DNA of 64,000 nucleotides from Acanthopleura granulata (Eukaryota; Mollusca; Polyplacophora; Chitonida; Chitonidae): contig JABBOT010000002.1 of NCBI GenBank assembly GCA_016165875.1, forward strand, positions 19,360,120 through 19,424,119, in the 5' to 3' direction. Made by a program: the position numbers and the translations under genes. Positions 53,179-64,000 of this stretch are shown piece after piece. The notes under the pieces were generated by a model that did no database searches, was not told the origin of the DNA, and saw only the letters and a list, made by a program, of their open reading frames with translations. Within the stretch, counting starts at the first letter, position 1; the number at the start of each line of letters is the position of its first letter.

Positions 53179-54040
53179 GTCCGAAACCGAGTTTGTCCAA
53201 CGTGGATGATAAGGTCAGTAACACATTTTCACTTGGTAATATTCTACAACATGAATATTGTTTCTTGCTTTTTTTTTCTTTTCCTTTTTTTTGTATGTTA
53301 TTTGAGTTTTAATTTTCGTTATGAGTTTTTCGATATGGCCAGCTTTTGCAGCACACTCTTGGTTTAAATGTACTAATTACTCATGATTTTTGTATTGCTT
53401 CAACTGTTTTGACTGTTTATGTATTATCTGGTTTCTCATTTAAAACCAGTTACTTTCAGTGTTTCTCACTGAAACTGAACACATATGTTCTTAACAAATA
53501 ATGTACTTTTACTTGAAAAGCATTTCCAACTATTGCTGTTTACTAGAATCCTTAGGTATTTAAACCATTTACGATTAATTAGAAATGTGAGAATAATATA
53601 TCGGCTTCCATGGCCTCAAATTATTGAAAATGATTAGGCAAAACGCTTCACAGCTGATACAAGTACAAACTTGTTAACTTATGTGTTTTTGTTTTATATA
53701 TTTTCAGAATTAAAATCAGCTGATACCAAAAATGCTGCATCACAGAAGGTGAAACTGATCCCTCTTGGTAACGATCTTTCTGAGATTGGCACGGCAGTTA
53801 ACTCGTGGCCGCCTGCTCACTGGAACAGAATGAAGACCGCCAAGTAGTCCACAGATGATCAATCGCGGATGAAGCCTCAGCTTTGAGCCGTGATGCGGCG
53901 TCCTTTGCCGACGAATCCATATTCAAACTGGAGACCGCTAGATGGCGCGTAAACGGCGAAGGATAACGGACAGACTCCCGAGGTCTCCTGGCCCAGCGAA
54001 ATGACTTTTGAAAGTGTTTACACTGTTTCAAAGACAGAAA

Positions 54041-54396
54041 TGTAAATAATATATTTTAAGATTATGTATATTTTTTTTCTCACATGAGAGCGTTTTATGA
54101 AAGCCTCCCACCACTGTTGTGAATAATTTCGCAAACATTCCACGAAATGGTCAACGATATACAATGTTTTTGGATGTGAAGGCATTTGAGCTACATATGT
54201 TTTGACACATCTATACCAATGACTACACGCGATGTGAAACATTGCATCAAATGTGCTATGCAAATGATACTAATTTATAAGTTGTCTAAATATTGAAAAT
54301 ATTTGTTTGGATATCTGTTTATGCCCACAGCTGATGTACATAGTCGCGACGTGTAAATATAAAGAGTTTATGAAAAAGTGTCAATAGCTGTATATA
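54041..54396 (+). promoter_or_regulatory. cluster of four Pumilio-type motifs in the 3' UTR
   Basis: UGUANAUA matches occur at 54041-54048 (TGTAAATA), 54335-54342 (TGTACATA), 54352-54359 (TGTAAATA) and 54389-54396 (TGTATATA). The last three fall within 62 nt, about 60-125 nt before the poly(A) signal. PUF proteins bind this octamer and usually reduce translation or stability. The UTR is AT-rich, which raises chance matches, but four exact octamers in under 800 nt is more than expected. Confidence 0.5.
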
Positions 54397-54458
54397 CATA
54401 CATTGTTATCCACCATATATTTTAATGAAACGTTTTTTGGTGAAATATCTCACAGTTG

Positions 54459-54464
54459 AATAAA
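54459..54464 (+). terminator. ASCL1: poly(A) signal AATAAA of the achaete-scute gene
   Basis: Canonical AATAAA in 'gttgaataaagctg', followed by 'tgtgattatctg', a TG-rich stretch suitable as a downstream element. Cleavage is expected around 54475-54490. This is the first canonical hexamer in the predicted exon 2, about 1.3 kb after the stop codon in genomic distance. Confidence 0.65.
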
Positions 54465-54636
54465 GCTGAATGTGATTATCTGATATGAAATTGAAATTCA
54501 CCGACTTGTTTATTTTTTCTTAAAATCACAGGTAAAAATTAAATTCCATGAATAATGCTTTGTGTCGAGATCATACTGAGATTAACGGGCGCTGTCAAAT
54601 TCCTTTGGACTGATGCTCGGGTGAAGAAAAAAAACA

Positions 54637-54711
54637 CATATTTATTTCTTTATTTATTGGTGCTTTACAACACACTCAAGAATATTTCACTTATAAGACA
54701 GCAGCTGACAT
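54637..54711 (-). mobile_element. SINE 3'-end fragment
   Basis: On the plus strand 'tttatttctttatttattgg' is followed by 'tgctttacaacacactcaag' and 'aatatttcacttataagac', then 'agcagctgacat'. These match the tail end of the copies at 55.1 and 61.2 kb in minus orientation. The body and head cannot be recognised beyond this. It lies about 150 bp past the predicted end of the achaete-scute transcript. Confidence 0.7.
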
Positions 54712-55070
54712 TTTTTATAACTGAGCACGGAACAAACCGCAACTATCCCCCGAAGAAAATAATGTTTCCTCAGAATATTTGTGAGTGCACAACTGAGCCT
54801 CTGTATGGCCGTGAAGGCACAACTGTAACTTTTCATCGCAGTATACCGTATAACTGACGTTTTAAAACTGAATATAAAGATGTAAGCAAAGGTCAGTTTT
54901 TGGATTACAAGCTGATGTAATTAACTCGCACTCCCTTACACGAGAGACAAAGTTACAGGGCTCTCTCGGCATGTATACAGTTATCGCATACATGTCGGTA
55001 TTTAAGGCTTGCTTCTTGCCGTTCCTAGTATATCATCATTTACAGACCTGAGGCATGTCAGCAAATCTTT

Positions 55071-55294
55071 ATTAGGAATATTTGATTGGTGTTTTACGCC
55101 GTACTGAAGAATATTTCACTAATACGACGGCGGCCAGCATTACGGTGGGAAACCCACGACCATCCGCAGGCTTCTGGCAGACCTTCACACTACTGGAGAG
55201 GAAGCCAACATGAGCATTGGTGGGAGGCTGCTGGGTCATTGCGTTACGCTAGCGCGCTAGCCAACTCAGCCACGAGGGCTCCCCATTAGGAATA
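55071..55294 (-). mobile_element. tRNA-derived SINE with 10-bp target-site duplication
   Basis: Minus-orientation copy between 10-bp direct repeats 'attaggaata' (55071-55080 and 55285-55294). On the minus strand it starts with a tRNA-like head containing a good A box (TGGCTGAGTTGG), runs through the body with 'gcctgcggatggtcgtgggt', and ends 'gcgtaaaacaccaatcaaat' without an extended (aaat)n tail. The B box and its surroundings are missing, as is part of the body. Like the 26.6-kb copy it lacks half of its pol III promoter, but the other half. Confidence 0.9.
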
Positions 55295-55399
55295 AGCTTT
55301 AAGGATAACATTATCTTTTCCATTATACTCAGTTTTATCAGAAATCTATCATGTTCATCCTCATTTGAATTAACTGTGAACCTCGGAATATGCATTAAT

Positions 55400-55870
55400 G
55401 CCATCAACGTGGCATACTGGGCAACAATTGCCTAATAGAAGCTTAGCACCGCTTCTGCGCCCCAGTTTCATCCGCTTTTCTCTGAAAATCCCCAAAACCT
55501 TTTCTTTGCCCCATTGGGCTAGAGCTATTATCATTGAAATAATCGCTTGTTCCGGCTAAGTTCACCATTCCTTCAGTATTACTTTGACCTGGATGTTAAG
55601 GGCCGCGTCTGGCCCTACAGCCCCCAACAGCTTCAATAGAGCCATGGACAAAAAGACAAGTCCCCATGCCTCAATTTAGTCCACCTTCCTTTTGATTCGC
55701 CGTCCTACACCGAGGTTTAAGTGAAAGCGACGCGGCGAGGTATTAAGCGTGCAGTTGGGGAGTTGTTATTTTGACAGGAGCAACGAGGATAAAGGAGCGT
55801 GAAATAGCGCGAGGGATTTCAGTCGGGATACATAGCGACATTCGGTTGCTTCCTGTGCCTCTATTCACAT
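55400..55870. promoter_or_regulatory. candidate cis-regulatory block downstream of achaete-scute
   Basis: G+C-raised block with no sustained open frame, about 1 kb past the predicted transcript end. It carries an imperfect palindrome 'ggcaacaattgcc' (Sox-like ACAAT over a CAATTG E-box core) near 55422-55434, CCATTG, a nuclear-receptor-like 'tttgacctgg', and 'ttgacaggag' (Meis/Tgif-like). The evidence is composition, motifs and position near a developmental gene only. Confidence 0.22.
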
Positions 55871-55874
55871 CCAG

Positions 55875-57612
55875 TAAATCGCACAAAAAAGAGTCCACAT
55901 TCACATAAGCTATGACTTATCTATATGTGATTGTACCAATAAATACACATAAGCCAAAATCAAATAAAAGTTTTACTATACTTATACTAGTTGTAAACTA
56001 GTCCGAGTTTCCTGTTTACGCTCGGTTTCGTTCTTTCTCTACGAGTTCTTGACATACACAAAAGATGTCCGGCCCTTAGGTTGCATGTTCGAGCTGTAAC
56101 TCTCCTTAGAAACTACTCAGGGCGTCTGGTTATTAGGGCCAGTCTCTCTGCATGATGACCTCTGCAATTTTCTGTGCAACCCATTACATGATGCGGGTAT
56201 ACAGAATCCGACACATTGTATATCCTAGACGTATCTATCATTATTGTTTGCTGATGCAGAGACCTTTCCCTTTAAACCTTTCTGTGAATGAATCGATTAC
56301 AGATCAGATCAACCCTGGAAGAACTTCGTGGATCGACTGACTATTTATACAAGCATTTATTCATTTAACTATGAAAAGTTTACGCGTTTTTTAAATCTTC
56401 TCCGGGCTGTTTTATTGGTATATTTCTGTTGATGATGGTCGTGGATATACAACGTCCACTATTCTGGATATATGTAGTGAGCATCCGTGTTATCTTTTCG
56501 TATGGATAGACGATATTATATATTCCGACTATACATGTAATAATCCTGAAACATGTAAGCACAGAAAAAAGGTCCCACTGATCATGGTAAATGCACACAT
56601 CCACATAAAGGGCATTACATCTTCCACAGACTGACATGCGTAGTAAAGCTCATGTGAATTTGTGATAAGTTAAGCTGGGTTTTACAGTATCACGAACTTC
56701 CACAATATGCTTAGTGGATATTAAACTGATTTTGGCCACCCACATTCCCACCTATTCTAGTACAACAAGGTGAAAATTTATGTTCAGAAATTTGAGAGTC
56801 AGTCAGCTAACAGCTACAAATGATATGAAAGCATCGTTGTTTTATATACAACAATGTGAAAAAAATTACTTAAAAATGTAATGTCAGTTGTATTCGCATA
56901 CAGAAAATATGGCAATGTTAGATATATATTCGAAATCGTGGAAGTCGTTAAAATTTTAGTGAAAATGTCAAACTTTGTCTTATACCTACAGTGTATATAT
57001 TCTGGCAACCTGACGCTAACTTGTCCTGACGATATGCATCCCTTGAGACCAGCCGAATATCGTATATTGGAATTTAATTGCCACTGTCCTTCCACAGCAA
57101 TCAGTTTCGCCTGATTTGTCCAATGAACGGAAAATCTGTCACTATTTACAGTCATTTGTACTTTAGGGTTGTTAATTCTACAAATCACAGAGTCGACATA
57201 ACCTTGCATGGGCACCGAATGGCACACCAACATGTGGGTTTGTGGAACGGAGGGGCGAGCGTGGCTGAATTATATTTCTATAGTATAGACGAATTATGGT
57301 AATGTTTCACAATTGCACTGATAGTCAAGAATATATGTAATATAGTTTATAAGACTGAATGACACCATGTCATCTAATTTACGGTTTTTTTTCCTATATG
57401 AGTGTACTGTTTATGATTGAGGCCACAACAAGCTTCCTAGCGTGCTTCAGTAGTTCGCATAACGTATTTACACTTGAGCTAGGTTGAATTTCACGTACGT
57501 TACCTTCGATAAAGACTTGGTGTGATTCTGAACCATTTTTTTTTTCTTTGGGACAATTGACTTGACTCATGAAAGTCAGACAGAAAATTTAGGTGTTTCC
57601 CCTTGCCCATCC

Positions 57613-57615
<3 letters not shown>
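55875..57615. other. unannotated stretch, no gene seen
   Basis: AT-rich. A 139-codon minus-strand open frame (56814-57233) has no recognisable domain, no signal peptide and no neighbouring exon-like structure, and is treated as chance. Confidence 0.45.

Positions 57616-57688
<73 letters not shown>
57616..57688. repeat. (TA)n microsatellite, 73 bp
   Basis: Uninterrupted AT dinucleotide run of about 36 units. Apparent open frames through it on both strands encode only alternating Tyr-Ile and are not genes. The true length may be misestimated by assembly. Confidence 0.98.
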
Positions 57689-57689
<1 letters not shown>

Positions 57690-58266
57690 TGCACTACGAT
57701 GCCTACATCGTGCCAACCACTCGTATGTCAATCATTTCTTGTAAAATGGAAGACGTGAATTACCGCATTAAGATCCGTTTCCATGACAATACTTAAGGTA
57801 AAGGGGTTGCCTTGAACCTTGTTTTTTTTCCAGAGGTTCGCAGACAAATGACTACTTGGGTTTCCACATTTCTCTACATGGATGGATTACATCGACCTTC
57901 TCAAGGTATTATCGTTTGGAGTCTAAATAGTCTTATTACCGCAGAACTCGTACTTCGTGTCACGTTTTCGTGGAAAAAGCAACGGCCTAGATTAGCACGT
58001 CATACACTAGCATATCAACCATTGTTATACAGAGAGAGATGATCCGTAATTGGATAGTTCCGATAAGAACTTCGAAACAATTATTAACTTCAATCTGACA
58101 TCGGAAATGTATAAATTTTACAGCTATATCGTATAATGAGACAAAATGAAATGCTTTGATTAGAATGACTAAACGAATGAATAATTAGGACATAACTCCA
58201 CATCGGCAATATTAGAGGCAAAGCTTGACGAGTTCATGTTAAAATAGCAAAGCCTTTACGACTACA

Positions 58267-58680
58267 GATGACCCTCGTTATGTATGAAAGTATTTTGTGG
58301 GAAGATCCGCTCTATGTCTGCTTACTTGTGCTTTGTGGTTAGAGCCACGTTATGTACAGCCCTGCTATGTGGGAAGGTCTGTGATGTGTGTGCTTGATCT
58401 TTGTGGGAATGTATATGCGTGTACATTGTGGGAAGACTCATACTATACATGCGCATACTTTGTAGGAAGATTTTCCCCATGTGCCGATGCGTTTTGCAAG
58501 AAGACCCGCACTATGTATATATATGCATGTATTTTGTGGGACCTTCGATACGTTAGCATGTTTCTTATTACAAGACGCTCGCTATCAATATACGTGTACT
58601 TTGTGGGATGACCCGTATCATGTATGTGGGTGAAGACCAGAATATATGTGTGTGCTTTGTTGGAAGACTCGTGTATGTGC
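58267..58680. repeat. degenerate minisatellite, ~26-45 bp unit, about 11 copies
   Basis: The phrase 'tactttgtgggaagac' then 'ccg', followed by 'tatgtatatatgcgtg', recurs roughly every 26-55 bp across 410 bp, with many substitutions and indels. Good examples are near 58291, 58429, 58458, 58531 and 58599. A plus-strand open frame of 104 codons runs through it only because stops happen to be absent. Confidence 0.8.
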
Positions 58681-58689
58681 AAAATCAGC

Positions 58690-59756
58690 GTTGCGGAAAC
58701 GACTTAATACAAACTTACGACATTCGTCTCTTGATGTAAAGTTCTTATTTTCAGAGTACAAATGTTGTCTTTGCGTGTGCAATTTCCTTTTTCTCTTGTG
58801 AACATATTCAGCGATGTCTTTAAATCTGAAGATATCATATCATTTTTAACATAGTTGTGTAATTTAACATTCGTATAACCCAAGTACATGCATGTAAGTA
58901 TATTATGCTATCCATTGTACAGTTTGTTACAACCAGCAGGTATAAGTTGTATTCATATCTATAAGTCATGGCTTATCGATAAACCGATTGATTGACAGTG
59001 TCAGTGCTTTACAGAAAATCGATTTTATGCTTATGTGTATATGTGTTAATACTTTGAAGCAAACAATTCCCCGAGAAAACTTACTGCATGGAAATCATTA
59101 ATAGTTAACATATGGTGTTTCACCCCTGTTTAAAAATTCATGTGCACGTTTCCGTGTTTAATTTTCTTGATACCCTTAATCACTTCGTAGTGCGAGGCGA
59201 TAAACACAGAAGATAAGATTTTACATTAGATACAACCTGTTGAATCCTTTGAGAAGAAATGTTCTCAGCCATGTACCTATTTGTAACTAGGAGCGATTAG
59301 TGCAATACCCATGTATACATTGTAGATCAGATGTTATCTGTCCAATCAACGTCAGCGTTGCACTTGTGGTGGCTTCCGACTTCACTTATCGCATCATTGA
59401 TTTGCTAGTTTGGTATGAATTTTAACCACTCCGACGGTGCATCAAACAGGTTGAGTGACATGTTTAGTATATAATATGCAAAGGAAAACACAAATCTTCT
59501 GGATAATCTGTAGATTATATCGAATCTGCAGAGTACAAGTCCACGGAACCCATGTTTGATCACTGACCATACATGATCTTCGCGGAGATATGATGATCTC
59601 TTCTGCTGCCTCAGATGGGAGCACTGTTGAGGCAGAACGTCCGAATGTTCAGCTGGCCAGTTGCACCTGCAGTATGAAGAGGCGCCATACCACTATACTA
59701 GCAGCCTGATTTCTGCACTCTGTCTGTAACCAAAACTGTTCGTGTTATGTGATTGA
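58690..59756. other. unannotated stretch, no gene seen
   Basis: AT-rich. Open frames are 60 codons or shorter. No shared repeat or RNA gene seen. Confidence 0.45.
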
Positions 59757-59839
59757 TGTAAAATAAAGTAGAATCCAAAAGACTTATACAATCGTTGTAT
59801 GTAAAATAAAGTAGAGTCCAAAAGACTTATACAATCGTT
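59757..59839. repeat. 43-bp tandem duplication, nearly identical
   Basis: Units at 59757-59799 and 59800-59839 both read 'tgtaaaataaagtaga' then 'tccaaaagacttatac' and 'aatcgtt'. They differ at one internal position (gaatcc / gagtcc). The high identity indicates a recent event or an assembly artefact. Confidence 0.92.
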
Positions 59840-60085
59840 CGAAAGCAACATTCCATGGTGTTTTATTCAACGTTACATATTACCCATTATCTGGTAATGA
59901 ACATTCCAAGGAAAAACCACAAGTCCGATTTACAAACCAATGCTTAAGGAAGAAAATCTGCTGAGAAGAAAAGAAATAAAATAAATAAAACAGTGCAGTC
60001 TGTTGGAATGAAAAATATTAGTACTGTGTTTTAATATTATATTCAAAGAATAAAAGAAATAGGAAATAGTTTTCCATGGTGATTC

Positions 60086-60306
60086 ACTCCTCTGACCAAT
60101 GTGATCATTCTGAGTTCAATTCCAGCTCATGTTGACTTCCTCTCCAGCCATAAGTGGGAAGACCTACCTAAAACCTGCGGACGGCCGTTGGTTTCCCTAG
60201 GCCTCTGTCAGTTTCGTCGCACTATAATGTTGGCACAATAATGCTGTAGTATAAGTGAAATATTCTTGTGTGCAGCGGAAAACTCCGATCAAATAAATAA
60301 ATAAAT
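60086..60306 (+). mobile_element. SINE copy, head-truncated
   Basis: Plus-strand copy with most of the element: the end of the tRNA-derived head with a B-box-like 'gagttcaattcc', then 'agctcatgttgacttcctct', 'cctgcggacggccg', a diverged body with a small local duplication ('ataatgttggcacaataatg'), 'gtgaaatattcttg' and a clean tail 'aaataaataaataaat'. The A-box part is absent. No target-site duplication was found. Confidence 0.85.
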
Positions 60307-60309
60307 GCT

Positions 60310-61231
60310 AACATTAATTTTGCAGTGTAAACAAAACAAAAAATCTATATACCATAGTTCTAAGAATTATTTTCCATTTAGAGTTGTTAGACATTCTGTT
60401 CTAATTATTGAAACTTTGTTATTGGCCTCTATTTGAAAATTTCATCTCCACACAGAATAATCACTTCCTGTTTCACATTTCTTTGCAGATATACATTTAG
60501 AACCAATATCTGAGACTTTCCTTCACAGTTTAATACTGTCCAGTTCTCATTTGTTTGAACGAAGCAACTATATGTTTATCAGGGCACATAGTGTGCCACA
60601 ATTTCGAAACGATAATAAAATTTCTAAACGCAAACCTGTATAGTAAATGCGAAATGAAATCAAGTCATGGAACAATTTCGGCTGTTTGACAAATCTGGCT
60701 GTAGCGTTGAAGTTTTCGCGTGACTCTGATCGTTATCGGGGAGTCTAGCCATCATGAGCAAGGTCAAAGTCCCTGATATTGGTAAACCGCCCTTATATCT
60801 TGCTGTGCGTGCTGTGTTAGAGATAAGGACAGCTGAAAATCAGCCTCCCATATATCAAAACCTATACACTCGGATGTTATCTACACTTCAGGGGATTTTT
60901 TTTCTACATCAAAGGATGTTATAATTCCGCTCTGATAAAAAGAGAACATGCTCTTGATTTTTATGCCAATGTTAGCGCCCGTTTCTACGGACTTCGCGTG
61001 AAGGGCGCTGTGAACAGAATATTGAAAACTGAAGATTCACCCCTCTCTCCCTGGTAAAAGAAAACAAGAAAACAAAATCGAAGGTGTGTCACTCCAGTCT
61101 CCAACATCAGGTGCCCTCTTTTAGGAACAAATCGTATGAAAATGAAACATGGCCAGCTTAGAACGTCTTCGATGGCATTTTCCTATATTTCACATTGCCA
61201 AATCATAATCCCATTGATTGATCTATGGATT
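60310..61231. other. unannotated stretch, no gene seen
   Basis: No coding exon, shared repeat or RNA gene seen. Confidence 0.45.
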
Positions 61232-61346
61232 GATTGATTTAATTGATGTTTTACCCCCTACTCAAAAATATTTCACTTACACGACGGCGACCAGCATTAC
61301 ATGATGGAAGGAAACTGGGCAGAGCCCGGGTTATAAGCCCATTGTG
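61232..61346 (-). mobile_element. SINE copy, 5'-truncated
   Basis: Minus-orientation copy. On the plus strand a (ttgattga)n-like tail is followed by 'attgatgttttaccccctac', 'tcaaaaatatttcactt', 'acgacggcgaccagcatta' and 'ggaaactgggcagagcccgg'. It stops before the tRNA-like head. The body keeps the 'gggcagagcccggg' segment deleted from the copies at 26.6 and 55.1 kb. Confidence 0.8.
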
Positions 61347-61349
61347 AAA

Positions 61350-64000
61350 ATCCGTCTAAATACATATTTTGTTTACATCATAAAAATACTATCCCATAAA
61401 ATAAACATTCATGCATATTAGAATTAAGTTATTTATTCAAGTCCTATATTTTACCCATGCAATTACAGTTTTCTGAAGAACTTACATACCGTGGCAGGTT
61501 TGAATGGCTGAATTATTGATTGATTCCATTAAGCTATATAGCACCTGAGTCAATGCAAGATAAACATATCAGCAGATTCACTCGGTAGCGTATTGATAAT
61601 ACCGGAAGTATTGAACTGAACAGCATGAATGAAGGTGTCAAAATATATCATGATCTGTGTAAGCATGATTTCCAAGATACCAAATGAAGCAAACCGGATA
61701 TCTTAAGTGGTTATCACCGAAAGTACAGCGCTATACACGGACTCTGCGTTTATAAGTTCTATACAGTCAAAGGAAAAATATAATCATTTTAACTGAAGAA
61801 CATCCACAATGAAGTAACAAGTGTATATTACGACTCGTTCAAAACCATATGCAACTACATGTATTCAACATCACAACCCGTATATCATGGTGAGCCAACA
61901 CAATCGGAAACAACTGCGCAGACTGCATGAGTGTCTGATATGTGCATTCAGATGCCCCTTTGAAAACCAACAAAGTAAACATCACATACTAGTAATAGTA
62001 AAGTTTTGCTAACGATAGAGCATAAAATCAGAGCTTCCTCATATAAAAGAGACTTTGTCGAGCAAATATTGCAGCTCTATACATCCTTCTCTATTAGGCA
62101 ATATCCGGGATAGTAAATTACAGTATGTCAGAATCTCAAGGGACCTGTCTGTTTTATCGTCTTAATGGACGTGTTATCTCATATGTGAATGCGTCAAAGA
62201 TTTAGAGTTTGCGTGCCAAAGATACACGTCCTCACTATTGCTTTCATTGCTGAGATCTCATTCACACAGAACCAGTCAAAGCTACGAAGAGGTAAATCTA
62301 ACAGACGGGTACAAAGGCCATGATTTAAAATTTAAGCTCTTTATATTGAGTGTAGCGATGCAGTTCGTGAACTACTCGGATATGAAATACACCATTATAT
62401 TGAGTTAACAAGTGGTTCGAGACATAGAGAGCAGGTCATAGATGAACAACCAAAAAATGCATTGTTCATTTTATTATACAACCTAATAGCTCGGGGCTTT
62501 TAATGAATTTATTTAAACTAGGTCATGGAAACCTTTAAAAATGACATTGTTTTGATGCTGGTATTCCCGGATAACTTCCCTGTATAATATTGAACTTGAA
62601 GCATGATACTGGTAACAGTATATAACCACAGATAATCCCGCAGCCATTCCTTATTGAAGGGAAAGTTTGAATGTGTAAAGTAAAACGCCAGTTATGTTAG
62701 GCTTACGTAAATTATATTATTTTTTAAATATAAATAGAGTAAACATGTAAGGGCCTATAGTTTGTCGTAAATTTGGCTGCTTCAGAACTTACAGTGGGCA
62801 AGTTAGTGCGCCAGTATGCTCCACCCTACATATGTTTCGAGTTAAACGTCGAACAGACAATACCGTGCATGTATATATGTAATTATCCGAATCTACTATC
62901 ACACATGTTATACCAGACCAGCCAGTCATACATGTACTTTGTAGGCAGCCCAACCAATCAAGCACACTGTGTAGACATTCAAATGACGGCAATCGACTTC
63001 TTATCCTGCCCGCATGTGCTCCTTGCGGGACTGACCTATGCAAATCATGTAGGATGTCACAAATCTGACGGTCAGACACAGTGACAGAACATGAAATAAA
63101 GCCCCTTGTCACGGGTATAGTAAAAGTGGCAAGGATTTCAATTTCACATGCAATACACAGAAATTCTGAGAAGCAGTATCATGGTGTGTCTATATATGTA
63201 TATGCAGATCAGCAAACCGAAATCAATAGCTTATATATTGATCACCGCGAACCCGATATGTAATTTCAGTAGAGAATTTCATACGATTACATAGCATTGC
63301 GTAAAATACACTGCAAATATAGCCACAGCATGGTACTGCCACACGTCGTAATGAGTTTTATGCCGGGCCAATAGTGACTATGGTTACCATATCAGCAGTA
63401 GTATATGTGTGTGTTAAAAGCGCAATTTTGGAGGAACAATGAGCAGGTCATGAGGCATTTAGTGTAGCCCGTACATGTGAATAAGTAAACCAAGTTTGAC
63501 ATGTCGTTAAATTCCTATAGTCAGCGACCACGGATCGGTTGTGAATGGGCAATGTGTGAGTGTGCCTAACTGGTTGACATACATAGACTTTGAACAGGTT
63601 ACCGGATGTCGTATGAATGGTCTAAGATGACAGGCGCGAACAGTGGGCGAATAGTAATAGTATACTACAGTAGGACTAATCTATTGAGAGAATTTAGACA
63701 CTGCTTTCTATGGTCACAACTGGTTACCGTCTTGACAGATTCATTGGTCGTTCAGGAACAAGAAAACTCGGTCTATAATAAGGCATTTCCTGTCTACTGT
63801 TCCGACCAGATAGGATCTGCTTTATTAGCATAACCCAGAATTGAGCAGGTAAGATATTTGTGAATGAGTCGCAGCAAATGTAGACCAGGGCATTTTTAGA
63901 TCTATATAGGTATATCCTATGTAATGTAGGTTAACGTAATCTCTGGGAAGAAATAAGAACGCTGTATACGATAGTCCCTGATAACACTTGCGTTTATATA
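61350..64000. other. unannotated stretch to window end
   Basis: No gene recognised. Overlapping open frames at 62.77-63.11 kb on both strands (103 and 107 codons) have no recognisable domain. No repeats shared with the rest of the window. Confidence 0.4.

Larger units (their letters stand above)
53179..54485 (+). other. ASCL1: 3' UTR with intron of the achaete-scute gene
   Basis: The untranslated part of exon 1 ends at 53213, with the donor reading AAG|GTCAGT. The acceptor TTTTCAG|AA, preceded by a T-rich tract, ends at 53707. This gives an intron of 494 bp (53214-53707) entirely in the 3' UTR. Exon 2 would run from 53708 to about 54480 and is non-coding. The donor lies only 35 nt after the stop codon, inside the 50-55 nt limit, so nonsense-mediated decay would not be expected. 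Mammalian ASCL1 likewise has a non-coding second exon. Splicing is predicted by eye. An unspliced UTR is the alternative. Confidence 0.65.

Noticed and set aside
56814..57233. 139-codon minus-strand open frame
   Set aside because: No domain, no homologous feel and no exon signals. Antisense frames of similar quality occur in the same place.
57500..57796. Open frames encoding long Tyr-Ile repeats
   Set aside because: They are translations of the (TA)n microsatellite.
58297..58611. 104-codon plus-strand frame with a loosely repeated peptide
   Set aside because: It is a by-product of the degenerate minisatellite. The repeat period is not a multiple of three and the frame is not conserved between units.

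Overview
This is animal nuclear DNA, most likely from a mollusc or another lophotrochozoan. It is AT-rich and has no operon structure or dense coding. It carries diverged copies of a tRNA-derived SINE of the type common in bivalve and gastropod genomes, several decayed minisatellites, and one convincing protein-coding gene in 64 kb. The phylum rests on my recollection of the SINE sequence and on the look of the one protein; no database search was run.

The gene lies at about 52.3-54.5 kb on the + strand. It encodes a 190-residue class A achaete-scute (ASCL1-like) proneural bHLH factor with an intronless coding region. The sequence supports a fairly complete model: a GC box and TATA box, a 5' leader of about 190 nt, the CDS at 52606-53178, a splice donor 35 nt after the stop, a 494-bp intron in the 3' UTR, a non-coding second exon and an AATAAA signal at 54459. 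The promoter has a Hairy/Hes class-C-like box and the leader has a full-consensus Su(H)/RBPJ site. The 3' UTR has four UGUANAUA (Pumilio-type) motifs. Together these suggest a gene wired for Notch-Hes control and PUF-mediated post-transcriptional control; this is inferred from motifs only.

The rest looks like a gene desert around a developmental regulator. At least seven SINE copies or fragments are present (near 0.3, 26.6, 40.2, 54.6, 55.1, 60.1 and 61.2 kb), two of them with target-site duplications. A second dispersed family of about 150-250 bp, which I do not recognise, occurs four times in the same orientation (3.4, 13.5, 17.1 and 36.2 kb). Degenerate tandem repeats lie near 11.5, 13.8, 22.3, 22.9, 28.1, 45, 48.6, 58.3 and 59.8 kb, and there is a long (TA)n tract at 57.6 kb.

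Several blocks with raised G+C and no usable reading frame could be distal enhancers or promoters (about 20.0, 25.4-25.9, 36.6-37.1 and 55.4-55.9 kb). The clearest holds a CCAAT box and a 16-bp palindrome joining a CRE core to two CACGTG E-boxes. I found no convincing rRNA, tRNA, CRISPR, viral or complete autonomous transposon sequence, and no second protein-coding gene. Short exons of unknown genes cannot be excluded by eye.
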